This document shows, one piece after another, positions 32,272 to 41,077 of a DNA stretch of 64,000 nt. Location: assembly GCA_964446585.1 (NCBI GenBank), contig CAYUPI010000003.1, positions 62,001 through 126,000 of the forward strand, written 5' to 3'. A model generated the notes under the pieces. It was not told the origin of the DNA and made no database searches. It saw nothing but the letters and a program-made list of their open reading frames with translations. The translations under genes were made by a program, and so were the position numbers. Position 1 is the first letter of the stretch, and each line of letters starts with the position of its first letter. Source of the DNA: CAYUPI01 sp964446585 (GTDB lineage: Bacteria > Verrucomicrobiota > Verrucomicrobiia > Limisphaerales > UBA8199).

Positions 32272-34356
32272 CTACTGCAACGAATCGCGCATCGTGGCGA
32301 ACATGCTTTTGCCGGACTCGGCGGGCACGGGCCGCATCGCCTTTTCCGCCGCGTCTTCCACCAGCTCAGGAGGAAGCTCCTCGAGAAATCGGGACGGCTG
32401 GCACGGCTTCAATTCACCGTGCTTCTTCCGGCTGGCGCAATGGCTGATGCCCAAAGTCTGCATGGCTCGCGTCATCGCCACGTAGAACAGCCGTCGCTCT
32501 TCGTCCAGACCGCCCTCAGCTTCGGAGCGCGCATGTGGCAGTAAGCCGTTTTCCAGGCCGACGATATACACGTGCGGAAACTCGAGACCCTTGCAACTGT
32601 GAATGGTAATCAATGTTACCGCATTACCGGTGCATTCATCTTCCTCCTCGCGGTCAGTGTCCAGTGCGATATCCTCAAGAAACGTCTGCAAACGATCGAT
32701 GGGAGGTTGCTCCGCGGTCCCAGCATTGTTGAGCGTGCCGATGAGCGCCTGCACGTTCCGAATCCGGCCTTCCGCCGCTTCCGGGGTCTTTTCCGAACGC
32801 CGCAGCTCGTTGAAATAGCCAATCTCATCCACAAGCCGGTCCGCCCAACGGCCAAGCCCATCAAGTGGCTGCAGCAGGACCCCGCGCGTGCGCTCGAGCC
32901 ATTCTACGAATTCTTCGAGACTCCGACGTGCAGGTCCAGGCAGAGTGGCTGTCACCGCCGGGTTCTTCATCACCGCAAACACTGAGCACTTTCGCTCCTG
33001 GCTGGCCGCCAGCAGCCGAGCCATGGTCGCATCGCTCAATCCACGAGCGGGCACGTTGGCGATGCGCAGCAGGCTCACGTCATCGTCGGGGTTAACAAAA
33101 GTCTTCAAATAAGCGAGGAAATCGCGAACCTCGCGGCGATCAAAGAAACTTTGCGCGCCGATGAGGTGATAAGGGACGCCGGCCTGGCGCAGGGCGGTTT
33201 CGAGCGGGCGTGACTGTTGATTTGTTCGAAACAAAATCGCGTGGTCCGACCACGGCTTTTGGAGCGTGACTCGCCCGTAATCGATTTGCTCAACGATGCT
33301 CCGTGCTTCCTCGTCTTCATTTGCAAAGGCCTGCACGCTGATCCTTTCGCCATCTCCTTTGTGAGACCAGAGCTTTTTGACTCGGCGGCGGACGTTGTGA
33401 GCGATCAGCGCGTTGGCGGCCTGCAGGATTGTGTTCGTGGAACGGTAGTCTTGCTCGAGCTGGATGATTTTGACTTCGGGAAAATACCTTTCCATTTCAA
33501 GCAAGTTCGAGATCTCCGCACCGCGCCAGCCGTAGATGCTTTGATCATCATCGCCGACGACGCAAAGGTTGCGATGCTGCCGGGTGAGCGCGTGGACCAG
33601 TTTGAACTGAGCGGCATTGGTGTCCTGATATTCATCCACCAACACGTAAGGGTACTGTTCGCGGCAGCGTTCGAGCACCGAGGGATGCTCTGCAAACAAT
33701 CGCAGTGTCAGCAAAATGAGGTCGTCGAAATCCACCGCGTTGCAGGCGCGCAGGGCCGATTCATATCGCGATTGAACATGCTTGGCCATCGCCCGAACAC
33801 TCTCCTCGGCAAACGGCCTGGCGCGCTCGCCCCTGTTTCTGAACCGGCTCAGGAGCGAAAGAATCGCTGCCGGATCGGTCTTTTCTCCTCGCGCCGAGAT
33901 CTGCGCCAGAATCTTCTTAATGACGCCAATTTGCTCCGACTCATCGTAAATCACGAAATTGCGTTTGTAGCCCAGCTTTTCAATGTGCTGGCGCAGAATG
34001 CGCACGCAAAGGGAGTGAAACGTGCAGATGGTGGGTTGAGCCGCCGCCGCTCCGCGATGGCGCGCCAAGGAGTTGTGACTGTCGCCGCCCGCGCGTGATT
34101 TCTCCGCCTTTATCCCCGGTCGCGTGTTCCGAGGAACGAGATTTTGAATGCGTTCCCGCATTTCCCGTGCGGCCTTATTCGTAAATGTAACAGCCAGAAT
34201 GTGTTGTGCCGCGATGCCGTGCTGGATCAAGTGGGCAATTCGGCAGGCGATCACTTTGGTCTTGCCTGTACCCGCACCTGCCAAAATCAAGACCGGACCG
34301 TGGATAGCTTCGACAGCCCGCCGCTGCTGCTGATTCAAGGAACTCAGATGCGACAT
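32272..34356 (-). CDS. UvrD/PcrA/Rep-type DNA helicase
   Basis: This superfamily 1A helicase shows QQQRRAVEAI (Q motif), AGAGTGKT (26-33, Walker A), TFTNKAAREM (57-66), VDEYQDTNAAQ (Walker B), GDDDQSIYGWRGA, LEQDYRSTNTIL and VTLITIHSCKGLEFPHVYIVG, and VAMTRAMQ. Length is 694 aa, within the Rep/PcrA range, but a 33-residue insertion (about 75-108) carrying NSLARHRGAAAAQ interrupts the segment between motif Ia and TICTFHSLC. The insertion is encoded by a dispersed repeat also found in another gene at 17156-17199. Likely role: DNA repair and replication-fork restart. Confidence 0.93.
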   Translation of the reverse strand: MSHLSSLNQQQRRAVEAIHGPVLILAGAGTGKTKVIACRIAHLIQHGIAAQHILAVTFTNKAAREMRERIQNLVPRNTRPGIKAEKSRAGGDSHNSLARHRGAAAAQPTICTFHSLCVRILRQHIEKLGYKRNFVIYDESEQIGVIKKILAQISARGEKTDPAAILSLLSRFRNRGERARPFAEESVRAMAKHVQSRYESALRACNAVDFDDLILLTLRLFAEHPSVLERCREQYPYVLVDEYQDTNAAQFKLVHALTRQHRNLCVVGDDDQSIYGWRGAEISNLLEMERYFPEVKIIQLEQDYRSTNTILQAANALIAHNVRRRVKKLWSHKGDGERISVQAFANEDEEARSIVEQIDYGRVTLQKPWSDHAILFRTNQQSRPLETALRQAGVPYHLIGAQSFFDRREVRDFLAYLKTFVNPDDDVSLLRIANVPARGLSDATMARLLAASQERKCSVFAVMKNPAVTATLPGPARRSLEEFVEWLERTRGVLLQPLDGLGRWADRLVDEIGYFNELRRSEKTPEAAEGRIRNVQALIGTLNNAGTAEQPPIDRLQTFLEDIALDTDREEEDECTGNAVTLITIHSCKGLEFPHVYIVGLENGLLPHARSEAEGGLDEERRLFYVAMTRAMQTLGISHCASRKKHGELKPCQPSRFLEELPPELVEDAAEKAMRPVPAESGKSMFATMRDSLQ
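34033..34075 (-). repeat. 43-bp intragenic repeat inside the uvrD-like gene, copy 2
   Basis: On the minus strand CAACTCCTTGGCGCGCCATC followed by GCGGAGCGGCGGCGGCTCAA matches 17156-17199. The reading frame relative to the repeat is the same in both host genes. Confidence 0.8.
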
Positions 34357-34625
34357 CGGCAGCGAAGTCTAGGGGTCGGGACTGAATGTTAAAAGGGCTA
34401 AAGCGCGGCGAAGTAATATTCTTGATGATTTCTTTTGCCATTCTGGAAAAAAGAAGCCATTATACTTTCGCGCCGAAACAGAATTTATGCTTCGCGCTCC
34501 CTCGGCTTAATCTTAAAATGCCGGGCGCAACCGCAAATGATCTGGCGGCGGCACGCCCATTGCTGGAAGCGTGCGAGTCGGCGAAAATTGAACGAATTAA
34601 CCGACAGCTTGTTTCATTGTTACCT

Positions 34626-35039
34626 ATGATTAAGAGAACGACTAAAATGAAGACCAATCCCGCTCGCACGACCATCACTAAAGCTGCGCCCATTAACACT
34701 CAGTCCGAAACGCTGCAACTGGCATCCCCTCAGCCGGCCAAGGCTGCGCCCATCAAGGCTGGGCCCGTGAAGGCTGCCCCCGCAAAAACCCGCCTGGAAC
34801 TGGTAAAACCTGAAGCGAAGTCGGTTTTTGTAGCCGGCTCCTTCAACGACTGGAATCCCGCCAGGACTCCCCTCTCGCGCACTCGGGAGGGCAAATGGGT
34901 CGGCGAATTGACCGGTATTACCGGGCGTCACGAATATTTGTTCGTAGTGGACGGACAATGGCTGCCCGATCCGAACGCCATCGAGAGCGTCCAAAACCCG
35001 TACGGAGGCAGGAATTCCGTTCTTGTGGCTTCGGCGTAG
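34626..35039 (+). CDS. Small CBM48/AMPK-type glycogen-binding-domain protein
   Basis: The C-terminal 75 residues (KSVFVAGSFNDWNPARTPLSR... GKWVGELTGITGRHEYLFVVDGQWLPDPNA) form a carbohydrate-binding module 48/AMPK-beta-type domain, which usually targets alpha-glucans. The N-terminal half is a low-complexity Lys/Ala/Pro linker with repeating KAAPIKAGPVKAAPAK units. No catalytic domain is attached. ATG 34626 is chosen; the frame is open back to 34386 and Met 34647 is an alternative. It is divergent from the helicase gene. A glycogen-associated regulatory or scaffold role is inferred. Confidence 0.75.
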   Translation: MIKRTTKMKTNPARTTITKAAPINTQSETLQLASPQPAKAAPIKAGPVKAAPAKTRLELVKPEAKSVFVAGSFNDWNPARTPLSRTREGKWVGELTGITGRHEYLFVVDGQWLPDPNAIESVQNPYGGRNSVLVASA

Positions 35040-35203
35040 CCACCCCCCGCCCCGCAAAGGGCGGGATCCGGTGCGGGCCCACAGTTCTTAGGCGGCCATG
35101 GCTTAATCTCGCCGTGAAGGGTTTGGTCCACCGGCCCTTCATTCCCGGAGGCTTGGGAAAGGAGAGACGATCGCTCGCGGGTTGAGTTAAGATTCCAGCG
35201 AGG

Positions 35204-35488
35204 CTACGAGGTCTTTGGCGGCGTTTCCGCCGCGGCCCTGACCATCGTGTCCAACAGCTTCTTGAAATCCTCCAGACCGGGCGCGGGAATAATAATCGTG
35301 TCTCGCCGCCCACCGACGTCTTCCGTGATCCGCAGAAAGCGGCCGCGCGGATTCTCCTTGAGCGCAAAGAGAAAAGTCTTGCGCTCGATTTGGACCTTGT
35401 CCGACCTGAGGGTGTCTTCGTTGACCGGGGGTTTGGCTGGGCCGTGGTGACGGTTGCCGTAAGGTGAAGACCGTTCGTTCGAAATCAT
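35204..35488 (-). CDS. PUR-alpha-like nucleic-acid-binding protein, 94 aa
   Basis: KVQIERKTFLFALKENPRGRFLRITEDVGGRRDTIIIPAPGLEDFKKLLDTMV is a single PUR repeat, the beta-strands-plus-helix fold of PUR-alpha/DUF3276 proteins that bind single-stranded DNA or RNA. At 94 aa it is a one-repeat bacterial form that should dimerise. ATG 35488 has a polar leader of about 30 residues before the domain. A longer overlapping frame (35187-35522) has no family signature and is rejected. Confidence 0.85.
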   Translation of the reverse strand: MISNERSSPYGNRHHGPAKPPVNEDTLRSDKVQIERKTFLFALKENPRGRFLRITEDVGGRRDTIIIPAPGLEDFKKLLDTMVRAAAETPPKTS

Positions 35489-35571
35489 ACGCTTTCGCCG
35501 CTGCGGGAGCCCCGGAGGCCACCCTGACTCTTCTTTATATCACCAATAACCTTGACGACAATTGCGCTTTG

Positions 35572-36195
35572 TCAACTGCGGAATTTCGCCGTGTCCACAA
35601 AACGCGCCTGCTCGGCTGGATTGGCGACGCGCCAGAGATAGACCGCAAGACCACAAAGCAGCAGGAGGTTGAGGCCTTGCGATACGCCATGCCAGGCCCG
35701 AAACGAGCGGTCGGCGGCCTCCCGAGTTTGGGCTGGAGTGTTTACCGCGTACTTAACCGTGTGGAGCCGCTTCATGTTGGGCTCCAGCCAATGGCTGCCG
35801 ATTAGGGCTACAGCGATTAAAGCAATCAATAATCCCAGCCCGAACTTTTGTGGTGTGCGGCCAAAATAAACCCTTTCAGCCAGCAGATGGACAAGGGCCA
35901 CCACGCCGCACACGAGTTGCAAATGAAAGTAACGGGAGATGAAGATCTGGGCGATGGCGCCCGAAAAATACGGTGCATTCTTGGGGCCGAGCAGGTCCTT
36001 CATTTCTTGCGAGAAAGGCGCCCCTCCGATGCCGAATGTGAAGAAAATGGCCGCGCCGAACCACACCGCCGCATTCATGAGCCCCACGAATCTCAGAAAG
36101 CCGATCACGTCGGAAGCGTACGAAGCGGCCGGACCGATGCCAAGCCCGGACTGGCTGACACCGGGATCACAAAATATTCGCCGCGAGTTCCGCAA
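35572..36195 (-). CDS. DUF4149-type integral membrane protein
   Basis: Four hydrophobic segments are present: about 33-57, 75-105 (ISRYFHLQLVCGVVALVHLL), 118-140 and 175-195. The conserved FISRYFHLQ and SHWLEPNMKRLHTVKYA segments match the DUF4149/TMEM205-like family of unknown function. The frame starts inside the upstream phoH gene (29-base overlap); the homologous part begins near residue 30, where GTG 36108 or ATG 36078 are alternative starts. Confidence 0.7.
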   Translation of the reverse strand: MRNSRRIFCDPGVSQSGLGIGPAASYASDVIGFLRFVGLMNAAVWFGAAIFFTFGIGGAPFSQEMKDLLGPKNAPYFSGAIAQIFISRYFHLQLVCGVVALVHLLAERVYFGRTPQKFGLGLLIALIAVALIGSHWLEPNMKRLHTVKYAVNTPAQTREAADRSFRAWHGVSQGLNLLLLCGLAVYLWRVANPAEQARFVDTAKFRS

Positions 36196-37483
36196 GCTCC
36201 GAACGCTCGCCCTTTTGCAGCTCGATGTGGGCCGAGACTGACTCTGTGCGGAAGCGACTGACCACGTAGTTGAAACCGTTCGACGACGAATCTACGTACG
36301 GATTGTCAATCTGGTACGGGTCGCCTGTGAAGATGATTTTAGTGCCCTGACCGACGCGGGTGACGATGGTTTTCACCTCGAGCGGCGTGAGGTTCTGAGC
36401 CTCGTCAACGATCATGAATTGATTGGCGATGCTGCGTCCGCGAATATAGCTCAGCGCCTCGACGACGATGCTGCCGGAGCGCATCAAGTCGCCGCTGCGG
36501 CGGTGTTCGTGGCCCATGTTCAGATCGCTCAGCATCTCGAGGGCGTCATGAATCGGTTGCATCCACGGGGCGAGCTTCTCTTCGAGCGAACCAGGCAGAA
36601 AGCCGAGTTCTTTGCCCATCGAGATGGTCGGGCGGGCGACCACCAACCGCCGAAACTCGCGGTCGAGGACGGTCCGCTTCAGGCCGGCAGCCATCGCGAG
36701 CAAAGTCTTGCCCGTTCCCGCCTTTCCCATCAGCGTGACCAGCTTGAGCCGGTCGTCGAGCAAGGCGTCGAAAGCGAAATGCTGCTCGCGATTGCGCGGT
36801 TTGATGCCCCAGATGCCTTCGCGGCAATCTATGATTGGCAGCAGTTTTGTGGCGGTGAGATCCACCTTGGCCAAGGCTGCACGCTTGGGATTGGTCTCAT
36901 CGATTAGCGTGCAGTATTCATTCGGAAAATATTGCTGGCCACCGTTCAGTTCCAGTTCGCCGTTGGCGCGGAAAGCAGCGATCTGATTGGGACTGACGTT
37001 CAGTTCGATCATTCCCGTGTACAGATCCTTTATCAGGACTCGGTCGCTTTCGTAATCCTCGGCCAGCATGCCGAGAGCGTCGGCCTTGATTCGCAAGTTG
37101 ATATCCTTACTGACGAGGATGGTCTGTCCCTTCGCTTGCGACTTTTTGACGCTGAACGCCAGAGAAAGAATACGATTGTCCACCGAGTCAGTGCTGAATA
37201 CCCGGTGACCGTTTTTGGCGGAGCCAGGTTTTTGGAAGATGATCCGCAACCGGCCGCCATTGGGCAGCGTGACGCCTTCGCTCAGCCGGCCCGCGCCGCG
37301 CAGGCCGTCGAGCATGCGTGAGACGGTCCGGGCGTTCTGGCCCAGCTCGGTCGATTCGCGTTTGAAGCGGTCGATTTCTTCGATGACCTCGATCGGCAGC
37401 AAGACGGTATGTTCGTCGAAGCTGAGCAGCGAATGCGGGTCATGGAGCAAAACATTGGTATCAAGAATGTAACTTTTTTTCAC
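36167..37483 (-). CDS. PhoH-family protein, PIN domain fused to PhoH ATPase
   Basis: Residues 1-150 are a PIN ribonuclease domain (YILDTNVLLHDP with Asp8; EVIEEIDRFK; DNRILSLA), and residues 215-438 a PhoH ATPase with GKAGTGKTLLAMAAG (Walker A), FLPGSLEEKLAPWMQPI and MIVDEAQNLTPLEVKTIVTRVG (Walker B). This is the YlaK/PhoH2 architecture, associated with RNA unwinding and cleavage. Length of 438 aa is typical. Its start overlaps the end of the thioredoxin-fold gene upstream by 23 bases, so the two are probably co-transcribed. Confidence 0.92.
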   Translation of the reverse strand: MKKSYILDTNVLLHDPHSLLSFDEHTVLLPIEVIEEIDRFKRESTELGQNARTVSRMLDGLRGAGRLSEGVTLPNGGRLRIIFQKPGSAKNGHRVFSTDSVDNRILSLAFSVKKSQAKGQTILVSKDINLRIKADALGMLAEDYESDRVLIKDLYTGMIELNVSPNQIAAFRANGELELNGGQQYFPNEYCTLIDETNPKRAALAKVDLTATKLLPIIDCREGIWGIKPRNREQHFAFDALLDDRLKLVTLMGKAGTGKTLLAMAAGLKRTVLDREFRRLVVARPTISMGKELGFLPGSLEEKLAPWMQPIHDALEMLSDLNMGHEHRRSGDLMRSGSIVVEALSYIRGRSIANQFMIVDEAQNLTPLEVKTIVTRVGQGTKIIFTGDPYQIDNPYVDSSSNGFNYVVSRFRTESVSAHIELQKGERSELAELAANIL

Positions 37484-38147
37484 GGTCGATGAATTTGAAT
37501 TGTGCGCGGGCCATTCGGCGGTACCAGTTCTGGAGTTGCGTGTGAGCGGCCGGGAGCCGGTAATGACCTGAATAGAGGAAATTGGCGAGCATACCGTAGA
37601 GATCGAAATCGACGAAGCGCGGGCGTTGATCGAGCAGGTACGGTTTGTAAATCAGCATTTCTTCGAACGGGACCAACCGCTGCTCCAGTTGCCCGAGCAA
37701 CTCTTTCTGCTGGGCGCGCCACTGATCGATGCAGGCGCGGCCAAATTTGCGCTCCTTGTGACGCAGAAATCGCACACGGTCGCCCGGCGGCACCATCTCC
37801 TTCCAATAAATGTCGTTGAGCTTGAAGCCGCAGCCCTCGATGTCGTTCTCGATGTAACGCCACAGAATCGACTGAACGCCTTCAAATTCCCACGGGAACA
37901 GGTCGAGCTTAAGCTTGCTGTCGAGATACTTGGCGATCACCTGCGACTCCTCGTTGAGCTCAAAGACCACCGATTTGCCATCGCGAACGATCGGCACGCC
38001 GTAATAGCGCTGCTTCGTCAGCCGCCATACCAGCGAGCGTTCGCCATTGGGAATATTGGTGATTTTGAATTTTGTGTCGGAGAATTCCAGGATGCGGCGC
38101 TGGACGATGCAAAATGGGCTCCAAGGGAACTGAATGAGCTCAATCAT
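37461..38147 (-). CDS. Glutathione S-transferase-like protein
   Basis: Residues 1-80 form a thioredoxin-like GST N-domain (IELIQFPWSPFCIVQRRILEF; YYGVPIVRDGKSVVFELNEESQVIAKYLD with the cis-Pro and ES pair that hold glutathione). Residues 85-228 are the helical C-domain (DFDLYGMLANFLYSG). The active-site Ser/Cys is SPFC. ATG 38147 (MIELIQ) is chosen over 38276, whose extra 43 residues lack homology. Conjugation or thiol chemistry is inferred; the link to phoH is positional only. Confidence 0.8.
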   Translation of the reverse strand: MIELIQFPWSPFCIVQRRILEFSDTKFKITNIPNGERSLVWRLTKQRYYGVPIVRDGKSVVFELNEESQVIAKYLDSKLKLDLFPWEFEGVQSILWRYIENDIEGCGFKLNDIYWKEMVPPGDRVRFLRHKERKFGRACIDQWRAQQKELLGQLEQRLVPFEEMLIYKPYLLDQRPRFVDFDLYGMLANFLYSGHYRLPAAHTQLQNWYRRMARAQFKFIDREKKLHS

Positions 38148-38318
38148 GTCATGGAACGAGAGTCGGCCACAACAAACACTGTAAAGTCCGGGAATGGCAC
38201 TGACAAGGCAAATCCAGAGCACAGCGTGGGGGAGCAGGAAAAGTGGAGCGCGGCCTGGCCCGCCCAGCGAGCACATCCGCGGCTTTACACTCCCGAATCA
38301 TGGGACTAAACTTCGCCC

Positions 38319-38978
38319 ATGGCTTCGAATTACGATGCAACGGAGTTTATTGACGGTGATTTCCAGCCGCACTCGTCGGCGCCGTCAGCCGGTCAATTTC
38401 AGCGCGCACCGACGCGGGAAGAAGTGGACTCGAAAGTCGCTGAGGCGCAGCAAAAACTAACCGAGCTAAGACGAACACAGGAGGAGTTGGAACGCCAGCG
38501 CACTGCGCTCGAGGAGACCCGCCGACGCCAGATCGAATTTCAAACCGGTCGGCAGGAAGCAATCCAGAATCTGACGCGGGGCCTGGGCTTGCTCGAGGAG
38601 GCGGAATTCGGTGCCCGGCGTGATGCTGAGCAAATGGCCAAAGCCATGGCTGACCTGCGCGAAGCCCTGGCCAAGGTCGAGGCAATTCACCAGGAAAGCT
38701 GGACCCAGGCTAATTTTGACGCGGAGCTGACGCGGGCGCTGACAACGCTGGAGAACGCGCGCATGGAGTGGAACTCCGCCCGGCTAAAGTTTCCGCTGCT
38801 CTCCGGGACTGCGCTGGAGACCAAGCCGGCCGTGCCCGCCGTCAACCCTATGCCATCGCTCATGGCCGGGCACAGCTTTGGCCAACTCTGTCGGCTGGGT
38901 TTGGCGCTGACCTGGCCGCTTGTGATCGGCACCCTGCTCGGAGCTGCCGCGCTCGTTTTGCTGCTATTGCGCCATTGA
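38319..38978 (+). CDS. Coiled-coil protein with C-terminal membrane anchor, 219 aa
   Basis: Residues 38-140 are strongly heptad-patterned, Glu/Gln/Arg-rich coiled coil (EEVDSKVAEAQQKLTELRRTQEELERQR...). One hydrophobic helix (about 193-216, TWPLVIGTLLGAAALVLLLL) ends the protein, giving a tail-anchored topology. No family recognised. It is followed after 10 bases by another C-terminally anchored protein, so the pair likely works at the inner membrane, perhaps as scaffold; that is inference. Confidence 0.7.
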   Translation: MASNYDATEFIDGDFQPHSSAPSAGQFQRAPTREEVDSKVAEAQQKLTELRRTQEELERQRTALEETRRRQIEFQTGRQEAIQNLTRGLGLLEEAEFGARRDAEQMAKAMADLREALAKVEAIHQESWTQANFDAELTRALTTLENARMEWNSARLKFPLLSGTALETKPAVPAVNPMPSLMAGHSFGQLCRLGLALTWPLVIGTLLGAAALVLLLLRH

Positions 38979-38988
38979 TATTGCCGTC

Positions 38989-39516
38989 ATGGCATGGTTC
39001 AGAAAAACTGCTGACCCGATTTCCGACCGCGCGCGCGCGCTCAATGACGACATCGCCAGACTGGAGTCCGAGATCAGGAAACTCGACGCCCGACTCCAGC
39101 GCAACCATTCCCAGCCGCGACTTCGGTCCACGGCGGTGCCACAGGGCGCCACGCTGACCCATTCGGCGCCGGTCCCGGCGCAGACGGCGGGCCGGTCCCA
39201 CGAGCCAATCTTCGAGCCGGTGGATCAAGACCGTCTGCAAGCAAAGACCGAGCTGAATACGACACCGGAGCACTACAACGAGCTCGGCGTCCGAAAATAT
39301 GATCTGCCCGCGTTGCTGAAACGGTTGCGCGATCAATTCCGCGGGCCATCAACCACCAACCCCAAACTGGTGAGCTATCTAGCAGCCGGCGGGCTCCAGG
39401 GCCTGCGCCCGATGCGCTACGAAAAGCGCGTGGCGCGCAATCGGTTCATTGCGTTGGTGATTATTTTGTTCTTAACGCTGCTGGGCATTATTCTGGTATT
39501 TGTCCGGCATCGTTGA
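38989..39516 (+). CDS. Tail-anchored hypothetical protein, 175 aa
   Basis: A short N-terminal coiled coil (ARALNDDIARLESEIRKLDARLQ, here cut to its core ALNDDIARLESEIRKL) is followed by a Pro/Ala-rich linker (40-70), a conserved-looking block with NPKLVSYLAAGGLQGLRPMRYEKRVARNR trimmed to LVSYLAAGGLQGLRPMR (about 122-138) and a C-terminal helix (FIALVIILFLTLLGIILVFV). It is translationally close to the preceding coiled-coil gene (10 bases). Its 3' end overlaps the converging transporter gene by 29 bases. Function unknown. Confidence 0.7.
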   Translation: MAWFRKTADPISDRARALNDDIARLESEIRKLDARLQRNHSQPRLRSTAVPQGATLTHSAPVPAQTAGRSHEPIFEPVDQDRLQAKTELNTTPEHYNELGVRKYDLPALLKRLRDQFRGPSTTNPKLVSYLAAGGLQGLRPMRYEKRVARNRFIALVIILFLTLLGIILVFVRHR

Positions 39517-40867
39517 TCGGGATCAGGCTTGGGGTTTCTTCGCGCCTGGCCTTCCGTTGTTTGCGCATAACAAGCACCATCGCGCACCCTCCGATGAATC
39601 CGAAGCCCGCCATAGCCGGAAACCACGTGCTCCAACCATATCGATCGAGAAGAAAACCCATCAGTGGAAGGGCAATGCCTGCGCCAAAATACTGGAAGGA
39701 GTCGATTACCCCGAGAGCGAAGCCAGCCATTTTCCGCCCGCCGATATCCATGGGGGCGGCCGAGCCCACGATCGAGTGGGTGGAGTTGGCAGTCAGAGAG
39801 ATCAGGGCCAGAAACAAGCAGCTTAGGGAGATCCCCTTGATGCCGATGAGTTCCACAAGCAGGACCGCGGTGAGAATCACTGCCGTCTCCAGGAAATACA
39901 AAACCATGGCCACTGGCGACCGATGGCCGCGGAAGATCTTATCCGAAATGATTCCCGCGCTGAACGAGCCGATGACTGCCATCAACGGCATGAGTTGCAG
40001 CGTCGTTTGGAGAGCCGGCGCCTGTCGATTCAGGTGAAAATGATCGACGAAAAATAGCACGGCTAAATGATCTGAACCATGCCGCACAGCGCCGGTGCAC
40101 GCATAGGCCACTGCGTAAAACCAAACCAGCGGGTGCCGCACGATCGTGAAGAACGACTCCTTGAGACTCACGCGCACACCGGTGCCTGAGGCCTCCGCCT
40201 CCTCCTCGTGCACGCCGGCGAAGCCTGCTTCTTCGGGGGTTTCTTTGACAACTACAATTAACAACACGGAAACGACCGCGGCGATCATGGGCGGCACCCA
40301 GAACAGCCAACGCCAATGCAGCCTCGGAACCGTCCACAAAGCCAGCGTAAAGCCCGAAAGCAGCGCCGGGGCCAGTTTGTTGATGGTGAACTGACCGAGT
40401 TGGATCATGAACCCGAAAATGCCCGAGAAAGTGCCGCGCTCGGAGCGCGTAAACCATGCTGCGTTGATTTTCACGAAGCCCGGCGCGCCGAACGCCTGGA
40501 GATAACCGTTGGCGATCCAGATCATCGAGAACGTCGCGAAGCTGCCAGCTGTGGAAGCAACGCCAAAAGTAACATTGGCCAGGATCATGCCGGCTGTTCC
40601 AATCAGCATGGCTCGCTTGCCTCCCAGCCGATCGGTAAACAAGCCGTTGACCAATTGTCCAATACCGTAGGCCCAGGACCAATAGCCCACGATTAGCGTG
40701 ACCTGCTCATAGCTGAATCCATAGTCCTTGCGAAGATCGGGCGTCGCCCAGCGGAAATTGTAACGGCAAAGGTAGAATGAGGCGTACATGAGGCCCAAAG
40801 CGAGCCAGTTCATCCCTCGGCGCACCCGATATCCTGGAGGGTGCCGGACTGAAATGGTCCCGTTCAT
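39488..40867 (-). CDS. Major-facilitator transporter of the organophosphate:phosphate antiporter type
   Basis: Twelve hydrophobic segments and the signature YLCRYNFRWATPDLRKDYGFS near the N-terminus match GlpT/UhpT-like sugar-phosphate or glycerol-3-phosphate antiporters, with GIGQLVNGLFTDRLGGKRAM as the MFS loop 2-3 motif. The start ATG 40867 (MNGTISVRH) is used; the longer frame to 40993 only translates hairpin-repeat DNA. About 459 aa. Substrate is likely a phosphorylated C3-C6 compound exchanged for phosphate. Confidence 0.87.
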   Translation of the reverse strand: MNGTISVRHPPGYRVRRGMNWLALGLMYASFYLCRYNFRWATPDLRKDYGFSYEQVTLIVGYWSWAYGIGQLVNGLFTDRLGGKRAMLIGTAGMILANVTFGVASTAGSFATFSMIWIANGYLQAFGAPGFVKINAAWFTRSERGTFSGIFGFMIQLGQFTINKLAPALLSGFTLALWTVPRLHWRWLFWVPPMIAAVVSVLLIVVVKETPEEAGFAGVHEEEAEASGTGVRVSLKESFFTIVRHPLVWFYAVAYACTGAVRHGSDHLAVLFFVDHFHLNRQAPALQTTLQLMPLMAVIGSFSAGIISDKIFRGHRSPVAMVLYFLETAVILTAVLLVELIGIKGISLSCLFLALISLTANSTHSIVGSAAPMDIGGRKMAGFALGVIDSFQYFGAGIALPLMGFLLDRYGWSTWFPAMAGFGFIGGCAMVLVMRKQRKARREETPSLIPINDAGQIPE

Positions 40868-40967
40868 GAATGTGGGAAATCTCGCTTCGGGTCGGGCATT
40901 GCGCGCGCCAGTTGAACAAACGACGGCGCCCAGGTCAAAAGCATTCCTCCGCAATTGGTGGCGGAGT

Positions 40968-41066
40968 GCGCCCGTCCACGGGCGCAGCAACACTCGCTGG
41001 ACTCGACGTGCAGGAATTGCCGGAACCGCTCCGCCTCGCCCGGATGCTGCGCCCGTGGACGGGCGC
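40968..41066. repeat. Double hairpin, 22-bp perfect arms
   Basis: GCGCCCGTCCACGGGCGCAG (40968-40987, to 40989) and its exact complement at 41045-41066, each itself a near-perfect stem (GCGCCCGT/ACGGGCGC) and framed by GGAGT...AGCA / TGCT...CCTCC. It lies between tyrS and the transporter gene, in the leader of the latter. Confidence 0.9.
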
Positions 41067-41077
41067 CCTCCTTCGGC

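Noticed and set aside
35187..35522. Longer overlapping frame opposite to the PUR-like gene's frame
   Set aside because: It covers the same strand in another frame with Pro/Gln/Arg-rich chance composition, while the 94-aa frame has a clear PUR repeat.
40868..40993. 42-residue N-terminal extension of the GlpT-like transporter
   Set aside because: The part 40968-40993 is hairpin-repeat DNA and the remainder has no family match; ATG 40867 is the first Met before the conserved region.
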